The translations under genes and the position numbers were made by a program. Positions 1 through 7,734 of a DNA stretch of 64,000 nt are shown piece after piece. Each line of letters starts with the position of its first letter. Positions within the stretch are counted from its first letter, which is position 1. Source of the stretch: Candidatus Obscuribacter sp. (GTDB lineage Bacteria; Cyanobacteriota; Vampirovibrionia; Obscuribacterales; Obscuribacteraceae); NCBI GenBank assembly GCA_016718315.1, contig JADKDV010000009.1, positions 118,942 through 182,941 of the forward strand, given 5' to 3'. The notes beneath the pieces are model-generated. The model was given only the letters and a program-made list of their open reading frames with translations. It did no database searches and was not told where the DNA came from.

Positions 1-1027
1 GATTGTATTTAATTGCCCGGCTATAGGCTCTCAGCGCCCGGTCAAATTGTTTTAGACCTACTTCGGCATCTCCCAGATAGGAGTAAGCTTCGCTGTTTTC
101 GGGGTCGATAGCAAGGGCTTCTTTGATATCGAGGCGGGCTTTGAGATAGTCACCCTGCAACACATAGACATAGGCTCTGGCTGCCCAGGTGTCTGGATAA
201 TTGGGCAACTTTTCCACCAGTTGGTTGGCTAGTGTCATCGCTTCATCCAGGAAGTTATTTTGCTCAAGGGCATCTATCAAGATTAGCTTTGCTTCGAGCT
301 GATCCGGGTTTGCCGCCAGTGCTTCTCTGGCCACCACTAGATATTGTTTGAGGTCGCCAGCGAGTCTCTGGGCTTTTGATCTTTGATCGTATATTTCGGC
401 GTCGGCTTCTTTTAGCTCTAATAGATTATTTAAATCGCTTATGGCCATTGGCGCATAGCGTTTTTGATCAAGAGCCAGACACGCTGAGGCTCTTTGTTTG
501 AGAGATGGGATATGTCTGGGGGCGGCGTTTAAAATTTTGGTGGTGTCTTCGATTATTTTGACTAATTCGTCGGTATCATCGGTGATGCTTGTGGAGTTAA
601 GCACACGCATATCAAAGCTAAAATCAATCCTGGGCAGACCGACTGTGGCCGGCGGAGCCGGCAGCGGCGATGCCTGTCTCATGGTCTCCAGCATACGATT
701 GTCGTATTGTTTATTGCCGGAGCTTTCCAGGACTTCTAGATTTTTGATGGCGCCTGAGCGATCTATGCTAAATGTGACCGAGCCTGAGCGGTCGTGGATA
801 GACTCGCCTTTGCTCTCAGGTAGCCATTTTGCTTTGACGTGCTCTTGTAAGTCGCGCAAATATTTGCGCAATGTGGCGGAGCGGTGCACTGCATTATTGC
901 CGCTTGTGGATTTTTCTTTGCGCGTGCCTTCTTCGCTACTCTCTTGAGAGCAGCCTGCCATGACAATTGGCACACTGAGAGAGAGTGTCAGGCAAATAAT
1001 CGAGCGCAATATTGGGGATGCCGGCAT
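1..1027 (-). CDS. TonB-C/TPR lipoprotein, C-terminus outside window
   Basis: I translated this from the reverse strand. It starts with a hydrophobic signal segment ending in a lipobox-like MAGC, so it is probably a membrane-anchored lipoprotein. Residues about 50-135 form a TonB C-terminal-like domain: KAKWLPES, then VTFSIDRSGAIKNLEVLESS and a closing PLPAPP stretch. TPR-like helices follow up to the window edge (for example ALAIDPENSEAYSYLGDAE). It starts 15 bases after nnr and reads the same way, so it is probably the last gene of an ABC ATPase-nnr-lipoprotein run. TonB-C domains without a TonB membrane anchor are common as protein-interaction modules; the partner cannot be read from the sequence. 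The reading frame is open to base 1, so the gene is incomplete here. Confidence 0.75.
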   Translation of the reverse strand, partial: MPASPILRSIICLTLSLSVPIVMAGCSQESSEEGTRKEKSTSGNNAVHRSATLRKYLRDLQEHVKAKWLPESKGESIHDRSGSVTFSIDRSGAIKNLEVLESSGNKQYDNRMLETMRQASPLPAPPATVGLPRIDFSFDMRVLNSTSITDDTDELVKIIEDTTKILNAAPRHIPSLKQRASACLALDQKRYAPMAISDLNNLLELKEADAEIYDQRSKAQRLAGDLKQYLVVAREALAANPDQLEAKLILIDALEQNNFLDEAMTLANQLVEKLPNYPDTWAARAYVYVLQGDYLKARLDIKEALAIDPENSEAYSYLGDAEVGLKQFDRALRAYSRAIKYN

Positions 1028-1042
1028 GGAGATATCACAATA

Positions 1043-2731
1043 CTAGAGAGTAGAGACTGACTGAGCCAGGCGCTGCTCCAGGTAGGACAACTCACCGGCG
1101 TGCACTGAGCCCATCGCTTGCGGGATATAGTCACAGATATCGCCAGCGACCATGAGCTGTGAGAGACCAGCTAAGACTATGTCATCTTGTTGCTTGAGAC
1201 TATTGTGGCGCTGCAAAGCTAAATCGCCAGCCCGTCCATGGATATAGACACCGCTTATGGCCGCATCAAAGGGCGAGAGTCCTTGCGCCAGTAAACCGCC
1301 GATGATACCAGAGAGGACATCGCCTGCTCCGGCTGTGGACATACCAGAGTTACCGGTAGGATTGATATAGAGTGTGCCGTCATGGCTTGCTACCAGTGAG
1401 TAGGCGCCTTTGAGCACCACTGTGCAGCCAAATTTTTCGGCGGCAGTAAGTACTGCACTGATGCGATCGTGCAAAATTTCATCTACAGATATATCGAGCA
1501 AACGTGACAGCTCTTTGGGATGAGGCGTGAGGACAAAGTTGTTACCATTGGTCAATTTGTCTGGATGCTTGGAGAGAGCGTTGAGCCCATCGGCATCGAG
1601 CAAGCAGGGCTTGTCGATTTGATCGAGCAGGCTTAGTACTAGGTTGACGGTGTCTTGATTCTGCGACATGCCACAGCCCAGTACCACTGCCTTGCAGCTT
1701 TCTACTAGACGCAGGATCTCTGGTAGAGACTCGGAGCTGATTGTCTGAGCTGAGGTCTCAGATAGTGGTCTGTAGACTATTTCGTTTGGTGGCAGACCGA
1801 TGATAAGCGAGCGTGCTGTAGCTAGATAGGATAGTCCAGCTCCTACTTTTAGAGCGCTGACACTAGCTAGCACACCAGAGCCGGACATGCCCAGGCTGCC
1901 AGCGATTGTAAGTAAATTGCCAAAGGTGCCTTTATTGGAGTCGGTGGGACGCAGTGGCAGGACCCCTTGCACTGCACCACAGGTAGTGACAAAGAGGCTG
2001 GGGTATTCGCTGTAGTCTTTGCCCTGAATATCGACGCTGGGCTCAGTAAAATCAGGCAGTCCGATATCGACGAGACTGAGTTCACCGGCGTATTCAGCAC
2101 CGGGATAGTTTAAAAAGCCTGGCTTTAAAAAGCCAAAAGTGACTGTGCCATCGGCGCGCACTGCTGTGCCCATGACCTGACCATTGTCACTATTGATGCC
2201 GCTGGGGATATCGACTGCCAGTACTGGCTTGGCGCTGTTGTTGATAGCGTCGATTACTTTGCGGTGGATGCCTTCTACAGGTCTAGATAGACCTGTACCA
2301 AATATGGCATCTACTAATATAGATGCGCTAGATGTAATTGAGTTTAGCGCTTCATCGAGATCATCGTCTTCGCCCAGTGATACTACTTCCACAGCCAGTG
2401 ATTCGAGGATGGTGCGATTGGCGCGGGCTTCGGCTGATGTCATCTCGCCTTCGCCGACAATAAAAACAGAGGCTGGCACACCCCAGAGATTGAGATAGCG
2501 AGCGATAACCAGTCCATCACCGCCGTTATTGCCCAGTCCAGCAAATACAGCCACATGACCGGGGTTAAGATTCCATAGATTGAGTGCACAGTGGGCAGCA
2601 GCACGTCCGGCAATTTCCATCAGGACCTGACCCCAGTTGACCTGGGTGGAGTCACTCACTGATTTGATCCATGTTGCTTCGAGCGCTCTTATCTGGCTTG
2701 TGGTGGGCACTCTCAGATTGCTAATTGCCAT
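1043..2731 (-). CDS. nnr: Bifunctional NAD(P)H-hydrate epimerase / ADP-dependent dehydratase
   Basis: Cytoplasmic metabolite-repair enzyme that epimerises and dehydrates damaged NAD(P)HX back to NAD(P)H. The N-terminal YjeF_N half shows the epimerase signature FAGLGNNGGDGLVIARYL near residue 65 and DAIFGTGLSRPVEG. The C-terminal ribokinase-like half shows NKGTFGNLLTIAGS, LTPHPKELSRLL and the nucleotide-binding GNSGMSTAGAGDVLSGIIGG. At 562 residues the two halves are fused in the usual bacterial way, so both activities are expected. The ATG follows a purine-rich AGAGAG stretch. It lies 15 bases downstream of the ABC ATPase and 15 bases upstream of the lipoprotein, which suggests co-transcription. 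No key motif is missing. Confidence 0.95.
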   Translation of the reverse strand: MAISNLRVPTTSQIRALEATWIKSVSDSTQVNWGQVLMEIAGRAAAHCALNLWNLNPGHVAVFAGLGNNGGDGLVIARYLNLWGVPASVFIVGEGEMTSAEARANRTILESLAVEVVSLGEDDDLDEALNSITSSASILVDAIFGTGLSRPVEGIHRKVIDAINNSAKPVLAVDIPSGINSDNGQVMGTAVRADGTVTFGFLKPGFLNYPGAEYAGELSLVDIGLPDFTEPSVDIQGKDYSEYPSLFVTTCGAVQGVLPLRPTDSNKGTFGNLLTIAGSLGMSGSGVLASVSALKVGAGLSYLATARSLIIGLPPNEIVYRPLSETSAQTISSESLPEILRLVESCKAVVLGCGMSQNQDTVNLVLSLLDQIDKPCLLDADGLNALSKHPDKLTNGNNFVLTPHPKELSRLLDISVDEILHDRISAVLTAAEKFGCTVVLKGAYSLVASHDGTLYINPTGNSGMSTAGAGDVLSGIIGGLLAQGLSPFDAAISGVYIHGRAGDLALQRHNSLKQQDDIVLAGLSQLMVAGDICDYIPQAMGSVHAGELSYLEQRLAQSVSTL

Positions 2732-2746
2732 TTTTTCTCTCTTTCT

Positions 2747-3709
2747 CTAGATTGTTTTATCAACAAGGAAGCAGCGCACCACATGTCCGGGTGATTTTTC
2801 TTCCAGTGGCGGTATCGATGTCTCGCAGCTATCGACGCGTAATTTGCATCTATCGGCAAAGCGACAACCAGATGGTAACTGCGTCAAAGCCGGTGGTTGT
2901 CCGTCGATAGGCGTCAGTCTGTCGGTTTCTTCGCGCGGTATGCTCTGCATTAGTCCTATGGTGTAGGGATGCTTGGGATTTTTAAATAGCTCATGCACTG
3001 TGGCGTATTCGACTACCGAGCCTGCATACATAACAGCCACTGTGTCGCACATCTCAGCGACCACACCAAGATCGTGGGTGATAAGCACCACAGCTGTGCC
3101 GCGCTCTTTTTGGATTTCTCTTAAAAGGTCGAGTATTTGCGCCTGCACTGTGACATCAAGGGCGGTGGTAGGCTCGTCGGCAATCAGTAGCTCAGGCTCG
3201 CAAGCAAGAGCCATGGCGATCATGACGCGCTGACGCATACCGCCGCTAAACTGGTGCGGATAGTCATCCACACGGCTCTTAGCCTCAGGGATGCGCACAC
3301 TCTCCAGTACTTCGATGGCCTTTTGTCTGGCAGCTTTATGACCGAGCTTTTGATGCAGCTCTATCGCTTCTATTATTTGTGCGCCGACTGTATAGACAGG
3401 GTTGAGCGATGTCATCGGGTCTTGCGGGATAAGGGCGATGCGATTGCCTCTTACTGCGCGCATTTTGGACTCAGGTAGTTGTAAAAGGTCTACTCCGTCG
3501 AGGAGGATTTTGCCAGAGGCGATGCGTCCGGGTGGTGGGACAAGACGCAAAATCGAGAGAGATGTAATGGATTTGCCGCAGCCGGACTCGCCGACGATGC
3601 CAAGCACCTTGCCCTTGTCTACTGATAAGGTGACGTCATCTACGGCTCGAGCCACACCACTGTGGGTGGGAAAGGTTGTTGCGAGGTTCTGGATTTCTAA
3701 AAGTGCCAT
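2747..3709 (-). CDS. Oligopeptide/dipeptide ABC transporter ATP-binding protein (OppD/DppD type)
   Basis: ATPase subunit that powers import of peptides or a related solute, working at the inner face of the cytoplasmic membrane. Seen: Walker A GESGCGKS near residue 40, Q-loop IPQDPMTSLNPV, signature FSGGMRQRVMIAMAL, Walker B LLIADEPTTALD, and switch His in LITHDLGVV. The C-terminal oligopeptide-type extension has the Cys-rich CRFADRCKLRVDSC segment usual in OppD/DppD. Length (320 residues) is typical. No permease, binding protein or OppF partner is next to it, so it either works with components encoded elsewhere or lies at the edge of a dispersed operon. It is the first gene of a minus-strand run continuing into nnr. 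Confidence 0.9.
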   Translation of the reverse strand: MALLEIQNLATTFPTHSGVARAVDDVTLSVDKGKVLGIVGESGCGKSITSLSILRLVPPPGRIASGKILLDGVDLLQLPESKMRAVRGNRIALIPQDPMTSLNPVYTVGAQIIEAIELHQKLGHKAARQKAIEVLESVRIPEAKSRVDDYPHQFSGGMRQRVMIAMALACEPELLIADEPTTALDVTVQAQILDLLREIQKERGTAVVLITHDLGVVAEMCDTVAVMYAGSVVEYATVHELFKNPKHPYTIGLMQSIPREETDRLTPIDGQPPALTQLPSGCRFADRCKLRVDSCETSIPPLEEKSPGHVVRCFLVDKTI

Positions 3710-3809
3710 GGTCCTTAGCTTGACATGCGGTAGCGTATTTCTGATGATTTTAGACTATTGTCCCTCTTGCCTCCCAGGTTTCGGGTATAAATAGGTAAGG
3801 AGGCGCTAA

Positions 3810-4163
3810 ATGTCTACAGATAGTTCTAATAACACCAGGGATATCTCGGTTTTGCAGCTCTTGACCAAACTGGTCAAAGAAACTGACAGGCTAGTCAGAC
3901 TGGCTGATGATATCGATACCCATGCCAGCACTCCGCAGGCTAAGGCAGCGTTTAATCTAATTGGCTCAGAGGTTAGCAATATCCTGGCCATCATGAAGTC
4001 ATCGCTTGATCCTTTATATAGACTGTATGACCTGGATCCAGGTATGAAAAATCTGGACAGAAACAGGCGCAATGCCACTATTAAAGACTTTACGGCGGCA
4101 TCAGAAGCCGACGATAGTTATGATGAGCAAGCCCTATGGGATGACATCAAAGCCAAAGAGTGA
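3810..4163 (+). CDS. Small helical protein of unknown function
   Basis: I do not recognise a family. The product is 117 residues, hydrophilic and predicted mostly helical, with a Leu-rich first half (LLTKLVKETDRLVRLADDI) and an acidic C-terminus. There is no signal peptide or membrane segment. The start is well supported: ATG follows a strong AAGGAGG (3797-3803) by six bases. It is transcribed away from the ABC ATPase gene and converges with the phosphatase gene, whose stop is 10 bases from its own. The good ribosome-binding site and clean reading frame argue that it is a real gene. Confidence 0.6.
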   Translation: MSTDSSNNTRDISVLQLLTKLVKETDRLVRLADDIDTHASTPQAKAAFNLIGSEVSNILAIMKSSLDPLYRLYDLDPGMKNLDRNRRNATIKDFTAASEADDSYDEQALWDDIKAKE

Positions 4164-4173
4164 GTCTTTTGCT

Positions 4174-5076
4174 TTATTGAATTGCCTGGGTGGCTTGAGC
4201 TAGTTGACGCTGGCTCTGACGATTGTTTTCGTAGTTTGCCACCATTTTGCTGAGATTGCCAAACCAGGGTTTGAAATGGTGCTGGCGCATCTCGCTGTAG
4301 GCTTGTCTATAACTCCAGTGATCCTGGGTGATGCGCATGATACCGATAAGTAAGCCTGTGCGATCGGCGCCCTGACGGCAGTGCACATAGACTGGCTGAT
4401 TGAGTGGATTGGTGGCGACATGCATAAACTGCGCCACTGTATTGATTGGTGGACAGCTAAAGGTCATCGGGATATGTACATAGTTAAGCCCCAGAGCCTT
4501 GGCATCGGCTTCTTCAGCCATGGTGCCGACTCCGGTCATGCGCAAGTCGATAATCGTTTTGACACCGTTTTGGGCAAGCTTTGCTACACCGGCTTTGCCC
4601 GGGGCTCCACCGCGCCAGATGTGTTGATTGACCAAGGCAAAGTTGGGGATTGCTTTAGCTAGCGCCGCTTTGTCAAACTGCGGCTCATGAGCTATCTCTG
4701 GATCATGCAAGGTTGACGCTTTGGCATCGTCGGCAGTGGCAGGCTCCTGGGTGGCTCGAGCAATAGCCTCTTTGTTGGCGGAGTTAAGCAAGGCTTGCTC
4801 AACTACCGGACCGTTGATAAATTCTGGAGCTTGTATTGGCTTGGTGCTGGCCTGGCGCAAAAACGCGGCGCGCTGACTGGCTCTTCTGGCGTCGAGCTGA
4901 GGTGTTTTGACCTCAAGGGCGCTCACTGGTGATGCAAACAAGACTGGCGTAGCGATAGATGCAGCAGTTAGAACAAGAGAGACAAGACCTGTCTTGCGGG
5001 AGAGCAGGCTAGTCCTGTCTCTAGTATCAGATACGGTGCTGCTAGTTTTTACAGCTGTTGTCACTAATGCTTTCAT
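4174..5076 (-). CDS. Exported dual-specificity/tyrosine-type protein phosphatase
   Basis: Cysteine phosphatase of the DSP/Siw14-like type. Residues about 27-54 form a hydrophobic export segment ending in SPVSALEV, so the enzyme is probably periplasmic or membrane-tethered. A linker of about 90 residues follows. The catalytic domain starts near residue 145 (QHIWRGGAPGKAGVAKL, then GVKTIIDLR, with the general-acid region further on). The P-loop is HCRQGADRTG with C233 and R239, matching the CX5R motif. All catalytic residues are present. Extracytoplasmic members may act on phosphoinositides, phytate-like substrates or phosphoproteins; the substrate cannot be told here. It faces the divergent RCK gene and converges with the small helical protein. 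Confidence 0.8.
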   Translation of the reverse strand: MKALVTTAVKTSSTVSDTRDRTSLLSRKTGLVSLVLTAASIATPVLFASPVSALEVKTPQLDARRASQRAAFLRQASTKPIQAPEFINGPVVEQALLNSANKEAIARATQEPATADDAKASTLHDPEIAHEPQFDKAALAKAIPNFALVNQHIWRGGAPGKAGVAKLAQNGVKTIIDLRMTGVGTMAEEADAKALGLNYVHIPMTFSCPPINTVAQFMHVATNPLNQPVYVHCRQGADRTGLLIGIMRITQDHWSYRQAYSEMRQHHFKPWFGNLSKMVANYENNRQSQRQLAQATQAIQ

Positions 5077-5258
5077 ATAATTTCGGACAGCAGTTTTCTT
5101 AGACTTGTTCCGAACTGCCAGAACTTTATTACCGTTAACACACCCGATTATGGTATCACCTTTACTACTTTACAATCAAGCGAAATGCAGCAATGGTTTG
5201 TTGCCTGACCGCCCGTGTATATGCTCTTGGAATCATCCTTTGGGACTAGGCAGCGGCA

Positions 5259-6380
5259 TTGGTTTATACTCATCTTGTGGAATTTAACAACGAGTACAGA
5301 AAGTTTGACTATGGCAGTGCAAAAAAGCGCAGTCGTCGCATCATCCTTTTGCTTAGAGTTTTATTTAAAGAATTTCGTGGGTTTCTTATTGTCCTTGCTT
5401 TAGCAGTGAGCACATCGATATGCATGCTCTATTTTTTCTATCCGCGCAATTTACTGCCTAACGGTGCGATGACACTGGCTCAGGCCGGCTATTACACGCT
5501 GTTGATGATTTTCTTTGAGAGTCCTCTGACTTATGTAGAGGACTTGCATCTGGCTCCACTGTTTTTTATTTTGCCGATTGTCGGTCTGGTCACAATTGCC
5601 GAGGGTGTGGTGCACCTTGGTAATTTACTCTTTCAGCACAAACGATACTCAAAGGAGTGGCAGGCAATGATTGCTAAAACCATGGAAGACCACGTGGTAG
5701 TGTGCGGTCTCGGCAATGTTGGCGTGAGAGTAGTGCAACATCTGCGCCGCTTTAACGAGCAAGTAGTTGCCATCGAATCTAATACCGAAGCCAGATTTGT
5801 GGCCGAGGTAGCAAGCTATGATGTGCCAGTACTATTTGGCGATGTGCGCGATACCGCTGTACTCTCCAACGCCTCAATCGAAAAGGCCAAAGCGATAATT
5901 GCTGTCACCGACAATGATCTGGCCAATCTCGAAGCCTCACTGACAGCCAGAGAACTCAATCCAAATATCCGCGTTGTAATCAGGATGTTTGATCAAAACC
6001 TGGCTAAAAAAGTAGAAAAATCTATGGGTATTCAAGGCGCTTATAGCTCCTCTGCTCGCTCTGCCAGACTCTTTGCCCAGGCTGCTATCAGTGGCGACAT
6101 CATTGACTCTTTTGAGTTTGGTGGGACAGTCATCAATGCTGTGCAATTGCCTGTGGAAGCATCGGGTAGTCTTGTTGGTCTTGATGTCGATCATTTACGC
6201 AGCGGCTACGAAGTGACAATCCTCTGCCACGAAAAAGCAGACGGTACTGTGGATTGGAACCCAGCCCCGACTAACAGACTCGAACTGGGCGATAAACTGC
6301 TGATAATGACTGATCGTGACGGTTTGAAGCGATTGAAGCCGCTTTCGGAACGGGCCTCGTCCGTGCAAACAAAGCAATAA
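5259..6380 (+). CDS. Two-TM RCK (TrkA-N/TrkA-C) ion-channel-like protein
   Basis: Membrane protein with a two-helix pore-like N-terminus and a cytoplasmic regulator of K+ conductance. TM1 is about residues 38-58 (FLIVLALAVSTSICMLYFF); TM2 about 108-130. The RCK_N Rossmann fold follows with VVVCGLGNVGVRVVQHL and the acidic AIES ligand strand, then a TrkA-C-like domain ending in GDKLLIMTD. The loop between the helices reads YYTLLMIFFESPLTYVED, so the TVGYG K+ filter is absent. It may conduct something else or be purely regulatory. The start used is TTG 5259; GTG 5277 is an alternative, as neither has a strong ribosome-binding site. Confidence 0.75.
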   Translation: MVYTHLVEFNNEYRKFDYGSAKKRSRRIILLLRVLFKEFRGFLIVLALAVSTSICMLYFFYPRNLLPNGAMTLAQAGYYTLLMIFFESPLTYVEDLHLAPLFFILPIVGLVTIAEGVVHLGNLLFQHKRYSKEWQAMIAKTMEDHVVVCGLGNVGVRVVQHLRRFNEQVVAIESNTEARFVAEVASYDVPVLFGDVRDTAVLSNASIEKAKAIIAVTDNDLANLEASLTARELNPNIRVVIRMFDQNLAKKVEKSMGIQGAYSSSARSARLFAQAAISGDIIDSFEFGGTVINAVQLPVEASGSLVGLDVDHLRSGYEVTILCHEKADGTVDWNPAPTNRLELGDKLLIMTDRDGLKRLKPLSERASSVQTKQ

Positions 6381-6386
6381 CTAGTA

Positions 6387-6427
6387 ACGGCTAATTGTCA
6401 AGATGTTTCAATTTTGAAACGAGCCGT
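6387..6427. other. Nested inverted repeats after the RCK gene
   Basis: An outer ACGGCT/AGCCGT pair encloses a perfect 16-base palindrome, GTTTCAATTTTGAAAC (6405-6420), starting seven bases after the RCK stop codon. It can form a stable hairpin, but there is no following T-run, so it is either a weak or factor-dependent terminator or a protein-binding site. The rest of the 259-base gap up to the HypD-like gene holds no other ORF that I trust. Confidence 0.4.
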
Positions 6428-6639
6428 AACATGGCTACAAAGTACAACTTGGAAAGTATGTTTATGGGTAATCTAAGGTAAGTCTTAGAGCAGACTGTCA
6501 CCCACCGGAATGTCTCTCAGCGGACCAGCTCATTTAAATCGCTTTTGCGGATTTATTTTGAGCTGAAGCCTCCATAAGGCATTTGCTGATAATTTACGCC
6601 CGGGTATCTCGTTACAGTCTCCAGGAACTATAACTATAA

Positions 6640-7734
6640 ATGTTTGGTATCAAACTCAACGACGACCTAAGCGATGAGAAACAACTAGCCAGATTGGCGC
6701 GCAAAATCGCCGCCAGTATGACGCGTCCGTGGACCATCATGGAAGTCTCTGGAGAGCAGACACAGGTCATGCTCAAGCACGGTTTGTTTGAGATGTTGCC
6801 GCCTGAGCTAAACATAGTGCATGGTCCTGGCTGTGCTGTAGCATCGGTGCCAGTACACATTTTTGATAGAGCGATAAGCATCGCCCAGGAGCCAGATGTA
6901 ATTTTTTGCGCACCAGCAGATCTCTTGCGCCTCCCTGGGTCCGCTAAAGACTTGTTAGAGGTCAAAGCACAGGGTTTTGATGTGCGTGTCGTCTACAGTC
7001 CGATTGATTGTGTAGGCATAGCCAAAAGCAATCCAGACAAGCGTGTAGTCTTATTTGATGTGGGCTTTGAGAGCACAGTACAAGCCGACGCACTGGCTGT
7101 GTGGCAGGCCAGACGCCACAATGTCGACAATTTCTTTTTGCTCAGCTATCACGCTAATTTGCCACCAGTTGTATCAAGCATTTTGCAAGGTGGTGGCGCC
7201 ACCATCAATGCTTTACTTGGTCCGGGGCAGACCTGCTGTATCACTGGCTTTGAAGCATATGAAGACTTAAGCGAACGTCATAGTGTGCCGGTCGTTATCA
7301 CTGGCTTTGAGCCGGTCGATATCCTGGAAGGCATCCTTAAGGGCATCAATATGCTCGAATACGGCAAAGTAGCCGTAGAAAATCAGTACAAGCGCGCCGC
7401 CAGCCGTGTTGGCAATCTTGAAGTGCGGGCTTTGATTAGTGAAGTATTTGAACAAACCGAGCGCGACTGGCGTGGTATCGGAGTCGTGCCGCAGGGCGGT
7501 TATAGCCTCAAGGCAGACTTTGCTGCTTATGACGCTCATAAAGCCTTTGAGCCTGCTGAGCCATGCTCGAGCGATGTAGTTGGTTGTATCTCAGATCAAA
7601 TTTGGCGTGGTGCTAAAAAGCCCAATGATTGTCCGCTTTTTGGTAAGACATGCAAACCTGATAGTCCTCAGGGTGCCACAATGATTAGTGCTGATGGCAC
7701 ATGCGCTGCTTATTTTAAGCACGGCAAGCGCTAA
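6640..7734 (+). CDS. HypD-family protein lacking the key metal-ligand cysteine
   Basis: Full-length (364 residues) homologue of HypD, the scaffold on which the Fe(CN)2CO unit of [NiFe]-hydrogenase is assembled. Family hallmarks are clear: HGPGCAVASVP, VYSPIDCVGIAKSNP, VVITGFEPVDILEGI, VENQYKR, and the C-terminal CPLFGKTC plus SADGTCAAYF cysteines of the Fe-S site. The N-terminal signature is altered: canonical MEVCGGHTH reads MEVSGEQTQ (34-42), losing the cysteine and both histidines, and GPGCPVC reads GPGCAVA, losing the second cysteine. No hyp or hydrogenase genes are in the window. I infer a paralogue with a redirected function rather than a working HypD. An AGGA lies about 14 bases before the ATG. 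Confidence 0.85.
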   Translation: MFGIKLNDDLSDEKQLARLARKIAASMTRPWTIMEVSGEQTQVMLKHGLFEMLPPELNIVHGPGCAVASVPVHIFDRAISIAQEPDVIFCAPADLLRLPGSAKDLLEVKAQGFDVRVVYSPIDCVGIAKSNPDKRVVLFDVGFESTVQADALAVWQARRHNVDNFFLLSYHANLPPVVSSILQGGGATINALLGPGQTCCITGFEAYEDLSERHSVPVVITGFEPVDILEGILKGINMLEYGKVAVENQYKRAASRVGNLEVRALISEVFEQTERDWRGIGVVPQGGYSLKADFAAYDAHKAFEPAEPCSSDVVGCISDQIWRGAKKPNDCPLFGKTCKPDSPQGATMISADGTCAAYFKHGKR

